This document shows positions 1-11,383 of a stretch of 64,000 nt of DNA, one piece after another. The translations under genes and the position numbers were made by a program. The notes beneath the pieces were generated by a model that worked only from the letters and a program-made list of their open reading frames with translations, did no database searches and was not told where the DNA came from. The stretch's first letter is position 1; every line of letters starts with the position of its first letter. The DNA is from Clusia tigrina. Taxonomy: Eukaryota; Arthropoda; Insecta; Diptera; Clusiidae. The stretch spans positions 117,164,542 to 117,228,541 of the forward strand of contig OV050032.1 of assembly GCA_920105625.2 (NCBI GenBank). The letters are read 5' to 3'.

Positions 1-22
1 GATAGTTTAAATTGACAAGAGG

Positions 23-218
23 CTCGAGTACTTTATTGTTACAAAATTTCAAGGTTTTATGACGCTCCAGTAAAAAGATACAAGCATTTGTATGTTGCAA
101 ACTTTGATAGGTGTAGGACGTACCGTATAGAAGTTAGGGCCATTTGAAGTTTTATCAGTGTTTGATTTGGGACTCTAGGGTAGCATAGTTTTGAGCGATA
201 ACTTAAATTGACAAGATG
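23..218. repeat. Reference satellite monomer (196 bp)
   Basis: A representative complete monomer. Landmarks in order: CTCGAGTACT (position 1), TTATTGTTACAAAAYTTC, GGTTTTATGACGCTCCAG, an A-rich run with GATAC or GTTAC, AAGCATTTGTATGTTGCAAAC, TTTGATAGGTGTAGGACG, TACCGTATAGAAGTTAGGG, SCRTTTGAAGTTTTATCAG, TGTTTGATTTGGGACTCWAG, GGTAGCATAGYTTTGAGCG, then ATRRYTTAAATTGACAAGAKG. By hand count the composition is A 59, T 67, G 45, C 25. There are five CpGs in this copy, close to the number expected from composition. Most variation across the array falls at about ten of these landmark positions, which serve below as subtype markers. Confidence 0.95.
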
Positions 219-414
219 CTCGAGTACTTTATTGTTACAAAACTTCAAGGTTTTATGACGCTCCAGTAAAAAGATACAAGCATTTGTATGTTGCAAACTT
301 TGATATGTGTAGGACGTACCGTATAGAAGTTAGGGGCGTTTGAAGTTTTATCAGTGTTTGATTTGGGACTCAAGGGTAGCATAGCTTTGAGCGATGGCTT
401 ATATTGACAAGAGG

Positions 415-1589
415 CTCGAGTACTTTATTGTTACAAAACTTCAAGGTTTTATGACGCTCCAGTAAAAAATTACAAGCATATGTATGTTGCAAACTTTGAT
501 AGGTGTAGGACGTACCGTAAAGAAGTTAGGGGCGTTTGAAGTTTATCAGTGTTTGATTTGGGACTCAAGGGTAGCATAGCTTTGAGCGATAGCTTAAATT
601 GACAAGAGGCTCGAGTACTTTATTGTTACAAAATTTCAAGGTTTTATGACGCTCCAGTAAAAAGTTACAAGCATTTGTATGTTGCAAACTTTGATAGGTG
701 TAGGACGTACCGTATAGAAGTTAGGGGCGTTTGAAGTTTTATCAGTGTTTGATTTGGGACTCTAGGGTAGCATAGTTTTGAGCGATGGTTTAAATTGACA
801 AGAGGCTCGAGTACTTTATTGTTACAAAACTTCAAGGTTTTATGACGCTCCAGTAAAAAGTTACAAGCATTTGTATGTTGCAAACTTTGATAGGTGTCGG
901 ACGTACCGTATAGAAGTTAGGGCCATTTGAAGTTTTATCAGTGTTTGATTTGGGACTCAAGGGTAGCATAGCTTTGAGCGATGGCTTAAATTGACAAGAG
1001 GCTCGAGTACTTTATTGTTACAAAATTTCAAGGTTTTATGACGCTCCAGTAAAAAGATACAAGCATTTGTATGTTGCAAACTTTGATAGGTGTAGGACGT
1101 ACCGTATAGAAGTTAGGGCCATTTGAAGTTTTATCAGTGTTTGATTTGGGACTCAAGGGTAGCATAGCTTTGATCGATGGCTTAAATTGACAAGAGGCTC
1201 GAGTACTTTATTGTTACAAAACTTCAAGGTTTTATGACGCTCCAGTAAAAAAATACAAGCATTTATATGTTGCAAACTTTGATAGGTGTAGGACGTACCG
1301 TATAGAAGTTAGGGCCATTTGAAGTTTTATCAGTGTTTGATTTGGGACTCAAGGGTAGCATAGCTTTGAGCGATGGCTTAAATTGACAAGATGCTCGAGT
1401 ACTTTATTGTTACAAAATTTCAAGTTTTTATGACGCTCCAGTAAAAAGTTACAAGCATTTCTATGTTGCATACTTTGATAGGTGTAGGACATACCGTATA
1501 GAAGTTAGGGGCGTTTGAAGTTTTATCAGTGTTTGATTTGGGACTCAAGGGTAGCATAGCTTTGAGCGATGGCTTATATTGACAAGAGG
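415..1589. repeat. 6-monomer higher-order module, copy A (1175 bp)
   Basis: Six distinguishable monomers in order: (1) AAATTACAAGCATATG with AAAGAAG and a one-T deletion in GAAGTTTATCAG (195 bp); (2) GTTAC with GGGGCG; (3) GTGTCGGACG; (4) GATAC with TTGATCGATGGC; (5) AAAAAATAC; (6) CATTTCTATGTTGCATAC with GACATACC. The next monomer at 1590 repeats subtype 1, including the rare CATATG, so the period is 1175 bp (5 x 196 + 195). Confidence 0.85.
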
Positions 1590-2372
1590 CTCGAGTACTT
1601 TATTGTTACAAAACTTCAAGGTTTTATGACGCTCCAGTAAAAAATTACAAGCATATGTATGTTGCAAACTTTGATAGGTGTAGGACGTACCGTAAAGAAG
1701 TTAGGGGCGTTTGAAGTTTATCAGTGTTTGATTTGGGACTCGAGGGTAGCATAGCTTTGAGCGATAGCTTAAATTGACAAGAGGCTCGAGTACTTTATTG
1801 TTACAAAATTTCAAGGTTTTATGACGCTCCAGTAAAAAGTTACAAGCATTTGTATGTTGCAAACTTTGATAGGTGTAGGACGTACCGTATAGAAGTTAGG
1901 GGCGTTTGAAGTTTTATCAGTGTTTGATTTGGGACTCTAGGGTAGCATAGTTTTGAGCGATGGTTTAAATTGACAAGAGGCTCGAGTACTTTATTGTTAC
2001 AAAACTTCAAGGTTTTATGACGCTCCAGTAAAAAGTTACAAGCATTTGTATGTTGCAAACTTTGATAGGTGTCGGACGTACCGTATAGAAGTTAGGGCCA
2101 TTTGAAGTTTTATCAGTGTTTGATTTGGGACTCAAGGGTATCATAGCTTTGAGCGATGGCTTAAATTGACAAGAGGCTCGAGTACTTTATTGTTACAAAA
2201 TTTCAAGGTTTTATGACGCTCCAGTAAAAAGATACAAGCATTTGTATGTTGCAAACTTTGATAGGTGTAGGACGTACCGTATAGAAGTTAGGGCCATTTG
2301 AAGTTTTATCAGTGTTTGATTTGGGACTCAAGGGTAGCATAGCTTTGATCGATGGCTTAAATTGACAAGAGG
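1590..2372. repeat. 6-mer module, copy B (first four monomers only)
   Basis: It repeats monomers 1-4 of copy A at an offset of 1175 bp, including CATATG, the 195-bp length, GTGTCGG and the private TTGATCG. The order breaks at 2373, where the next monomer carries GTTACAAGCGTTTG instead of AAAAAATAC. It is therefore a truncated higher-order unit whose right end is a rearrangement junction. Confidence 0.8.
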
Positions 2373-4137
2373 CTCGAGTACTTTATTGTTACAAAACTTC
2401 AAGGTTTTATGACGCTCCAGTAAAAAGTTACAAGCGTTTGTATGTTGCAAACTTTGATAGGTGTAGGACGTACCGTATAGAAGTTAGGGCCATTTGAAGT
2501 TTTATCAGTGTTTGATTTGGGACTCTAGGGTAGCATAGTTTTGAGCGATGGCTTAAATTGACAAGAGGCTCGAGTACTTTATTGTTACAAAACTTCAAGG
2601 TTTTATGACGCTCCCGTAAAAAGTTACAAGCATTTGTATGTTGCAAACTTTGATAGGTGTATGACGTACCGTATAGAAGTTAGGGCCATTTGAAGTTTTA
2701 TCAGTGTTTGATTTGGGACTCTAGGGTAGCATAGCTTTGAGCGATAGCTTAAATTGACAAGAGGCTCGGGTACTTTATTGTTACAAAATTTCAAGGTTTT
2801 ATGACGCTCCAGTAAAAAGATACAAGCATTTGTATGTTGCAAACTTTGATAGGTGTAGGACGTACCGTATAGAAGTTAGGGCCATTTGAAGTTTTATCAG
2901 TGTTTGATTTGGGACTCAAGGGTAGCATAGCTTTGAGCGATAGCGTAAATTGACAAGATGCTCGAGTACTTTATTGTTACAAAACTTCAAGGTTTTATGA
3001 TGCTCCAGTAAAAAGATACAAGCATTTGTATGTTGCAAACTTTGATAGGTGTAGGACGTACCGTATAGAAGTTAGGGCCATTTGAAGTTTTATCAGTGTT
3101 TTATTTGGGACTCTAGGGTAGCATAGTTTTGAGCGATAACTTAAATTGACAAGATGCTCGAGTACTTTATTGTTACAAAATTTCAATTTTTTTATGACGC
3201 TCCAGTAAAAAGTTACAAGCATTTGTATGTTGCAAACTTTGATAGGTGTAGGACGTACCGTATAGAAGTTAGGGCCATTTGAAGTTTTATCAGTGATTGA
3301 TTTGGGACTCTAGGGTAGCATAGCTTTGAGCGATAGCTTAAATTGACTAGAGGCACGAGTACTTTATTGTTACAAAATTTCAAGGTTTTATGACGCTCCA
3401 GTAAAAAGTTACAAGCATTTGTATGTTGCAAACTTTGATAGGTGTAGGACGTACCGTAAAGAAGTTAGGGCCATTTGAAGTTTTATCAGTGTTTGATTTG
3501 GGACTCTAGGGTAGCATAGCTTTGAGCGATAGCTTAAATTGACAAGAGGCTCGAGTACTTTATTGTTACAAAATTTCAAGGTCTTATGACGCTCCAGTAA
3601 AAAGTTACAAGCATTTGTATGTTGCAAACTTTGATAGGTGTAGGACGTACCGTATAGAAGTTAGGGGCGTTTGAAGTTTTATCAGTGTTTGATTTGGGAT
3701 TCTAGGGTAGCATAGTTTTGAGCGATAACTTAAATTGACAAGAGGCTCGAGTGCTTCATTGTTACAAAATTTCAAGGTCTTATGACGCTCCAGTAAAAAG
3801 TTACAAGCATTTGTATGTTGCAAACTTTGATAGGTGTTGGACGTACCGTAAATAAGTTAGGGGCGTTTGAAGTTTTATCAGTGTTTGATTTGGGACTCTA
3901 GGGTAGCATAGTTTTGAGCGATAACTTAAATTGACAAGATGCTCGAGTACTTTATTGTTACAAAACTTCAAGGTTTTATGACGCTCCAGTAAAAAGATAC
4001 AAGCATTTGTATGTTGCAAACTTTGATAGGTGTAAGACGTACCGTATAGAAGTTAGGGGCTTTTGAAGTTTTATCAGTGTTTGATTTGGGACTCTAGGGT
4101 AGCATAGTTTTGAGCGATAGTTTAAATTGACAAGAGG
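2373..4137. repeat. Mixed-subtype satellite stretch
   Basis: About nine monomers without a clear internal higher-order period. It includes a poly-T variant (TTTCAATTTTTTTATG, near 3185), CTCGGG at about 2766, TATGACGTACC near 2660 and GGTCTTATG types near 3590 and 3780. The subtypes recur elsewhere: the poly-T class at 6.1, 7.5, 12.8 and 18.9 kb and beyond, and GGTCTTATG throughout 5.9-45 kb. No gene or other element is present. Confidence 0.8.
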
Positions 4138-4529
4138 CTCGAGTACTTTATTGTTACAAAATTTCAAGGTTTTATGACGCTCCAGTAAAAAGATACAAGC
4201 ATTTGTATGTTGCAAACTTTGATAGGTGTAGGACGTACCGTATAGAAGTTAGGGCCATTTGAAGTTTTATCAGTGTTTGATTTGGGACTCTAGGGTAGCA
4301 TAGTTTTGAGCGATAACTTAAATTGACAAGATGCTCGAGTACTTTATTGTTACAAAACTTCAAGGTTTTATGACGCTCCAGTAAAAAGATACAAGCATTT
4401 GTATGTTGCAAACTTTGATATGTGTAGGACGTACCGTATAGAAGTTAGGGGCGTTTGAAGTTTTATCAGTGTTTGATTTGGGACTCAAGGGTAGCATAGC
4501 TTTGAGCGATGGCTTAAATTGACAAGATG
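3943..4529. repeat. Three-monomer block duplicated at ~11.38-11.97 kb
   Basis: The block carries GTGTAAGACG followed by GGGGCTTTTG in its first monomer and GATATGTGTAGG in its third. The same ordered markers lie at 11384-11970, an offset of about 7.44 kb. The last two monomers (4138-4529) also match the first two of the window (23-414), including GATATGTG, so this block exists at least three times. Confidence 0.75.
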
Positions 4530-5704
4530 CTCGAGTACTTTATTGTTACAAAATTTCAAGTTTTTATGACGCTCCAGTAAAAAGTTACAAGCATTTCTAT
4601 GTTGCATACTTTGATAGGTGTAGGACATACCGTATAGAAGTTAGGGGCGTTTGAAGTTTTATCAGTGTTTGATTTGGGACTCAAGGGTAGCATAGCTTTG
4701 AGCGATGGCTTATATTGACAAGAGGCTCGAGTACTTTATTGTTACAAAACTTCAAGGTTTTATGACGCTCCAGTAAAAAATTGCAAGCATATGTATGTTG
4801 CAAACTTTGATAGGTGTAGGACGTACCGTAAAGAAGTTAGGGGCGTTTGAAGTTTATCAGTGTTTGATTTGGGACTCAAGGGTAGCATAGCTTTGAGCGA
4901 TAGCTTAAATTGACAAGAGGCTCGAGTACTTTATTGTTACAAAATTTCAAGGTTTTATGACGCTCCAGTAAAAAGTTACAAGCATTTGTATGTTGCAAAC
5001 TTTGATAGGTGTAGGACGTACCGTATAGAAGTTAGGGGCGTTTGAAGTTTTATCAGTGTTTGATTTGGGACTCTAGGGTAGCATAGTTTTGAGCGATGGT
5101 TTAAATTGACAAGAGGCTCGAGTACTTTATTGTTACAAAACTTCAAGGTTTTATGACGCTCCAGTAAAAAGTTACAAGCATTTGTATGTTGCAAACTTTG
5201 ATAGGTGTCGGACGTACCGTATAGAAGTTAGGGCCATTTGAAGTTTTATCAGTGTTTGATTTGGGACTCAAGGGTAGCATAGCTTTGAGCGTTGGCTTAA
5301 ATTGACAAGAGGCTCGAGTACTTTATTGTTACAAAATTTCAAGGTTTTATGACGCTCCAGTAAAAAGATACAAGCATTTGTATGTTGCAAACTTTGATAG
5401 GTGTAGGACGTACCGTATAGAAGTTAGGGCCATTTGAAGTTTTATCAGTGTTTGATTTGGGACTCAAGGGTAGCATAGCTTTGATCGATGGCTTAAATTG
5501 ACAAGAGGCTCGAGTACTTTATTGTTACAAAACTTCAAGGTTTTATGACGCTCCAGTAAAAAAATACAAGCATTTGTATGTTGCAAACTTTGATAGGTGT
5601 AGGACGTACCGTATAGAAGTTAGGGCCATTTGAAGTTTTATCAGTGTTTGATTTGGGACTCAAGGGTAGCATAGCTTTGAGCGATAGCTTAAATTGACAA
5701 GAGG
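4530..5704. repeat. 6-mer module, copy C (complete, 1175 bp)
   Basis: Order: CATTTCTATGTTGCATAC monomer, AAATTGCAAGCATATG 195-bp monomer, GGGGCG monomer, GTGTCGG monomer, TTGATCG monomer, AAAAAATAC monomer. This is the cyclic order of copy A and lies 3136 bp (16 monomers) from 1394-2372. The A-to-G change giving AAATTGCAAG is private to this copy. Confidence 0.82.
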
Positions 5705-6878
5705 CTCGAGTACTTTATTGTTACAAAATTTCAAGGTTTTATGACGCTCCAGTAAAAAGTTACAAGCATTTGTATGTTGCAAACTTTGATAGGTGTAGGA
5801 CGTACCGTATAGAAGTTAGGGCCATTTGAAGTTTTATCAGTGTTTTATTTGGGACTCTAGGGTAGCATAGTTTTGAGCGATAACTTAAATTGACAAGATG
5901 CTCGAATACTTTATTGTTACAAAATTTCAATGTCTTATGACGCTCCAGTAAAAAGATACAAGCATTTGTATGTTGCAAACTTTGATAGGTGTAGGACGTA
6001 CCGTATAGAAGTTAGGGCCATTTGAAGTTTTATCAGTGTTTTATTTGGGACTCTAGGGTAGCATAGTTTTGAGCGATAACTTAAATTGACAAGATGCTCG
6101 AGTACTTTATTGTTACAAAATTTCAATTTTTTTATGACGCTCCAGTAAAAAGTTACAAGCATTTGTATGTTGCAAACTTTGATAGGTGTAGGACTACCGT
6201 ATAGAAGTTAGGGCCATTGAAGTTTTATCAGTGTTTGATTTGGGACTCTAGGGTAGCATAGCTTTGAGCGATAGCTTAAATTGACAAGAGGCTCGAGTAC
6301 TTTATTGTTACAAAATTTCAAGGTTTTATGACGCTCCAGTAAAAAGTTACAAGCGTTTGAATGTTGCCAACTTTGATAGGTGTAGGACGTACCGTAAAGA
6401 AGTTAGGGCCATTTGAAGTTTTATCAGTGTTTGATTTGGGACTCTAGGGTAGCATAGCTTTGAGCGATAGCTTAAATTGACAAGAGGCTCGAGTACTTTA
6501 TTGTTACAAAATTTCAAGGTCTTATGACGCTCCAGTAAAAAGTTACAAGCATTTGTATGTTGCAAACTTTGATAGGTGTAGGACGTACCGTATATAAGTT
6601 AGGGGCGTTTGAAGTTTTATCAGTGTTTGATTTGGGATTCTAGGGTAGCATAGTTTTGAGCGATAACTTAAATTGACAAGAGGCTCGAGTACTTCATTGT
6701 TACAAAATTTCAAGGTCTTATGACGCTCCAGTAAAAAGTTACAAGCATTTGTATGTTGCAAACTTTGATAGGTGTAGGACGTACCGTAAAAAGTTAGGGG
6801 CGTTTGAAGTTTTATCAGTGTTTGATTTGGGACTCTAGGGTAGCATAGTTTTGAGCGATAACTTAAATTGACAAGATG
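5509..6878. repeat. 7-monomer higher-order unit, tandem copy 1 (1370 bp)
   Basis: Seven monomers starting with an AAAAAATAC subtype and including GTGTTTTATTTGGG, CTCGAATAC, poly-T, and a deleted GCCATTGAAG monomer. The unit repeats immediately at 6879. Copy 1 alone has a further 2-bp loss (GGACTACCG near 6192) and the TTGAATGTTGCCAAC change at about 6359. Both must post-date the duplication. Confidence 0.85.
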
Positions 6879-8249
6879 CTCGAATACTTTATTGTTACAA
6901 AACTTCAAGGTTTTATGACGCTCCAGTAAAAAAATACAAGCATTTGTATGTTGCAAACTTTGATAGGTGTAGGACGTACCGTATAGAAGTTAGGGCCATT
7001 TGAAGTTTTATCAGTGTTTGATTTGGGACTCAAGGGTAGCATAGCTTTGAGCGATAGCTTAAATTGACAAGAGGCTCGAGTACTTTATTGTTACAAAATT
7101 TCAAGGTTTTATGACGCTCCAGTAAAAAGTTACAAGCATTTGTATGTTGCAAACTTTGATAGGTGTAGGACGTACCGTATAGAAGTTAGGGCCATTTGAA
7201 GTTTTATCAGTGTTTTATTTGGGACTCTAGGATAGCATAGTTTTGAGCGATAACTTAAATTGACAAGATGCTCGAATACTTTATTGTTACAAAATTTCAA
7301 TGTCTTATGACGCTCCAGTAAAAAGATACAAGCATTTGTATGTTGCAAACTTTGATAGGTGTAGGACGTACCGTATAGAAGTTAGGGCCATTTGAAGTTT
7401 TATCAGTGTTTTATTTGGGACTCTAGGGTAGCATAGTTTTGAGCGATAACTTAAATTGACAAGATGCTCGAGTACTTTATTGTTAAAAAATTTCAATTTT
7501 TTTATGACGCTCCAGTAAAAAGTTACAAGCATTTGTATGTTGCAAACTTTGATAGGTGTAGGACGTACCGTATAGAAGTTAGGGCCATTGAAGTTTTATC
7601 AGTGTTTGATTTGGGACTCTAGGGTAGCATAGCTTTGACCGATAGCTTAAATTGACAAGAGGCTCGAGTACTTTATTGTTACAAAATTTCAAGGTTTTAT
7701 GACGCTCCAGTAAAAAGTTACAAGCGTTTGTATGTTGCAAACTTTGATAGGTGTAGGACGTACCGTAAAGAAGTTAGGGCCATTTGAAGTTTTATCAGTG
7801 TTTGATTTGGGACTCTAGGGTAGCATAGCTTTGAGCGATAGCTTAAATTGACAAGAGGCTCGAGTACTTTATTGTTACAAAATTTCAAGGTCTTATGACG
7901 CTCCAGTAAAAAGTTACAAGCATTTGTATGTTGCAAACTTTGATAGGTGTAGGACGTACCGTATATAAGTTAGGGGCGTTTGAAGTTTTATCAGTGTTTG
8001 ATTTGGGATTCTAGGGTAGCATAGTTTTGAGCGATAACTTAAATTGACAAGAGGCTCGAGTACTTCATTGTTACAAAATTTCAAGGTCTTATGACGCTCC
8101 AGTAAAAAGTTACAAGCATTTGTATGTTGCAAACTTTGATAGGTGTAGGACGTACCGTAAAAAGTTAGGGGCGTTTGAAGTTTTATCAGTGTTTGATTTG
8201 GGACTCTAGGGTAGCATAGTTTTGAGCGATAACTTAAATTGACAAGATG
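6879..8249. repeat. 7-monomer higher-order unit, tandem copy 2 (1371 bp)
   Basis: It matches 5509-6878 monomer by monomer, including the shared GCCATTGAAG deletion and the 195-bp monomer with CGTAAAAAGTTAGG. Its first monomer starts CTCGAATAC, as the monomer after the unit (8250) does, and then continues AAAACTTC...AAAAAATAC like 5509. The crossover point is therefore confined to about 6884-6902. Confidence 0.85.
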
Positions 8250-8641
8250 CTCGAATACTTTATTGTTACAAAATTTCAAGGTCTTATGACGCTCCAGTAA
8301 AAAGTTACAAGCATTTGTATGTTGCAAACTTTGATAGGTGTAGGACGTACCGTATAGAAGTTAAGGGCGTTTGAAGTTTTATCAGTGTTTGATTTGGGAT
8401 TCTAGGGTAGCATAGTTTTGAGCGATAACGTAAATTGACAAGAGGCTCGAGTACTTCATTGTTACAAAATTTCAAGGTCTTATGACGCTCCAGTAAAAAG
8501 TTACAAGCATTTGTATGTTGCAAACTTTGATAGGTGTAGGACGTACCGTAAAAAAGTTAGGGGCGTTTGAAGTTTTATCAGTGTTTGATTTGGGACTCTA
8601 GGGTAGCATAGCTTTGAGCGATGGCTTATATTGACAAGATG
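8250..8641. repeat. Two-monomer linker of GGTCTTATG subtype
   Basis: Two monomers with GGTCTTATG. The first carries GAAGTTAAGGGCG with GGGATTCTAGGG, the second CGTAAAAAAGTTAGG. The pair recurs with the same flanks near 13.54-13.93, 15.1-15.5, 22.95-23.3, 27.65-28.0, 31.8-32.15 and 36.1-36.5 kb, always followed by the CATTTCTATGTTGCATAC monomer. It is a stable component of the larger left-domain units. Confidence 0.75.
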
Positions 8642-9815
8642 CTCGAGTACTTTATTGTTACAAAATTTCAAGTTTTTATGACGCTCCAGTAAAAAGTTAC
8701 AAGCATTTCTATGTTGCATACTTTGATAGGTGTAGGACATACCGTATAGAAGTTAGGGGCGTTTGAAGTTTTATCAGTGTTTGATTTGGGACTCAAGGGT
8801 AGCATAGCTTTGAGCGATGGCTTATATTGACAAGAGGCTCGAGTACTTTATTGTTACAAAACTTCAAGGTTTTATGACGCTCCAGTAAAAAATTACAAGC
8901 ATTTGTATGTTGCAAACTTTGATAGGTGTAGGACGTACCGTAAAGAAGTTAGGGGCGTTTGAAGTTTATCAGTGTTTGATTTGGGACTCAAGGGTGGCAT
9001 AGCTTTGAGCGATAGCTTAAATTGACAAGAGGCTCGAGTACTTTATTGTTACAAAATTTCAAGGTTTTATGACGCTCCAGTAAAAAGTTACAAGCATTTG
9101 TATGTTGCAAACTGTGATAGGTGTAGGACGTACCGTATAGAAGTTAGGGGCGTTTGAAGTTTTATCAGTGTTTGATTTGGGACTCTAGGGTAGCATAGTT
9201 TTGAGCGATGGTTTAAATTGACAAGAGGCTCGAGTACTTTATTGTTACAAAACTTCAAGGTTTTATGAGGCTCCAGTAAAAAGTTACAAGCATTTGTATG
9301 TTGCAAACTTTGATAGGTGTAGGACGTACCGTATAGAAGTTAGGGCCATTTGAAGTTTTATCAGTGTTTGATTTGGGACTCAAGGGTAGCATAGCTTTGA
9401 GCGATGGCTTAAATTGACAAGAGGCTCGAGTACTTTATTGTTACAAAATTTCAAGGTTTTATGACGCTCCAGTAAAAAGATACAAGCATTTGTATGTTGC
9501 AAACTTTGATAGGTGTAGGACGTACCGTATAGAAGTTAGGGCCATTTGAAGTTTTATCAGTGTTTGATTTGGGACTCAAGGGTAGCATAGCTTTGAGCGA
9601 TGGCTTAAATTGACAAGAGGCTCGAGTACTTTATTGTTACAAAACTTCAAGGTTTTATGACGCTCCAGTAAAAAAATACAAGCATTTGTATGTTGCAAAC
9701 TTTGATAGGTGCAGGACGTACCGTAAAGAAGTTAGGGGCGTTTGAAGTTTATCAGTGTTTGATTTGGGACTCAAGGGTAGCATAGCTTTGAGCGATAGCT
9801 TAAATTGACAAGAGG
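8642..9815. repeat. 6-mer module, copy D, ending in a hybrid monomer
   Basis: The order is CATTTCTATG (8642), AAAAATTAC 195-bp (8838), GGGGCG with private CAAACTGTGATAG (9033), private TATGAGGCTCC (9229), GATAC (9425), then 9621. Monomer 9621 starts as the AAAAAATAC subtype but ends with AAAGAAG, GGGGCG and the one-T-deleted GAAGTTTATCAG of the 8838 subtype, so it is a chimera. Confidence 0.85.
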
Positions 9816-10207
9816 CTCGAGTACTTTATTGTTACAAAATTTCAAGGTTTTATGACGCTCCAGTAAAAAGTTACAAGCATTTGTATGTTGCAAACTGTGA
9901 TAGGTGTAGGACGTACCGTATAGAAGTTAGGGGCGTTTGAAGTTTTATCAGTGTTTGATTTGGGACTCTAGGGTAGCATAGTTTTGAGCGATGGTTTAAA
10001 TTGACAAGAGGCTCGAGTACTTTATTGTTACAAAACTTCAAGGTTTTATGAGGCTCCAGTAAAAAGTTACAAGCATTTGTATGTTGCAAACTTTGATAGG
10101 TGTAGGACGTACCGTATAGAAGTTAGGGCCATTTGAAGTTTTATCAGTGTTTGATTTGGGACTCAAGGGTAGCATAGCTTTGAGCGATAGCTTAAATTGA
10201 CAAGAGG
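9816..10207. repeat. Two-monomer duplicate of 9033-9424
   Basis: It repeats the private variants CAAACTGTGATAG and TATGAGGCTCC at an offset of 783 bp (three 196-bp monomers plus one of 195). It follows directly on hybrid monomer 9621. This arrangement is exactly what one unequal exchange between 9621-type and 8838-type monomers would produce. The second monomer ends with GATAGC instead of GATGGC and leads into a different subtype at 10208. Confidence 0.85.
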
Positions 10208-11383
10208 CTCGAGTACTTTATTGTTACAAAATTTCAAGGTTTTATGACGCTCCAGTAAAAAGTTACAAGCATTTGTATGTTGCAAACTTTGATAGGTGTA
10301 GGACGTACCGTAAAGAAGTTAGGGCCATTTGAAGTTTTATCAGTGTTTGATTTGGGACTCTAGGGTAGCATAGCTTTGAGCGATAGCTTAAATTGACAAG
10401 AGGCTCGAGTACTTTATTGTTACAAAATTTCAAGGTCTTATGACGCTCCAGTAAAAAGTTACAAGCATTTGTATGTTGCAAACTTTGATAGGTGTAGGAC
10501 GTACCGTATAGAAGTTAGGGGCGTTTGAAGTTTTATCAGTGTTTGATTTGGGATTCTAGGGTAGCATAGTTTTGAGCGATAACTTAAATTGACAAGATGC
10601 TCGAATACTTTATTGTTACAAAACTTCAAGGTTTTATGACGCTCCAGTAAAAAAAACAAGCATTTGTATGTTGCAAACTTTGATAGGTGTAGGACGTACC
10701 GTATAAAAGTTAGGGGCGTTTGAAGTTTTATCAATGTTTGATTTGGGACTCTAGGGTAGCATAGTTTTGAGCGATAGCTTAAATTGACAAGAGGCTCGAG
10801 TACTTTATTGTTACAAAATTTCAAGGTCTTATGACGCTCCAGTAAAAAGATACAAGCATTTGTATGTTGCAAACTTTGATAGGTGTAGGACGTACCGTAT
10901 AGAAGTTAGGGCCATTTGAAGTTTTATCAGTGTTTGATTTGGGACTCTAGGGTAGCATAGTTTTGAGCGATAACTTAAATTGACAAGATGCTCGAGTAAT
11001 TTATTGTTACAAAACTTCAAGGCTTTATGACGCTCCAGTAAAAAGATACAAGGATTTGTATGTTGCAAACTTTGATAGGTGTAGGACGTACCGTAAAGAA
11101 GTTAGGGCCATTTGAAGTTTTATCAGTGTTTGATTTGGGACTCAAGGGTAGCATAGCTTTGAGCGATAGCTTAAATTGACAAGAGGCTCGAGTACCTTAT
11201 TGTTACAAAATTTCAAGGTTTTATGACGCTCCAGTAAAAAGTTACAAGCATTTGTATGTTGCAAACTTTGATAGGTGTAGGACGTACCGTAAAGAAGTTA
11301 GGGCCATTTGAAGTTTTATCAGTGTTTGATTTGGGACTCAAGGGTAGCATAGTTTTGAGCGATAACTTAAATTGACAAGATGC
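10208..11383. repeat. Satellite module with A8 monomer and AAGGCTTTATG monomer
   Basis: The order is an AAAGAAG monomer, a GGTCTTATG monomer, an A8 spacer monomer (GTAAAAAAAACAAGC, 195 bp, with TTTATCAATG), a GGTCTTATG/GATAC monomer, and then GAGTAATTTATTG with AAGGCTTTATG. The last three also occur together at about 19.98-20.5 kb and 44.3-44.8 kb. The first part is repeated at 16672-17340. Confidence 0.75.
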
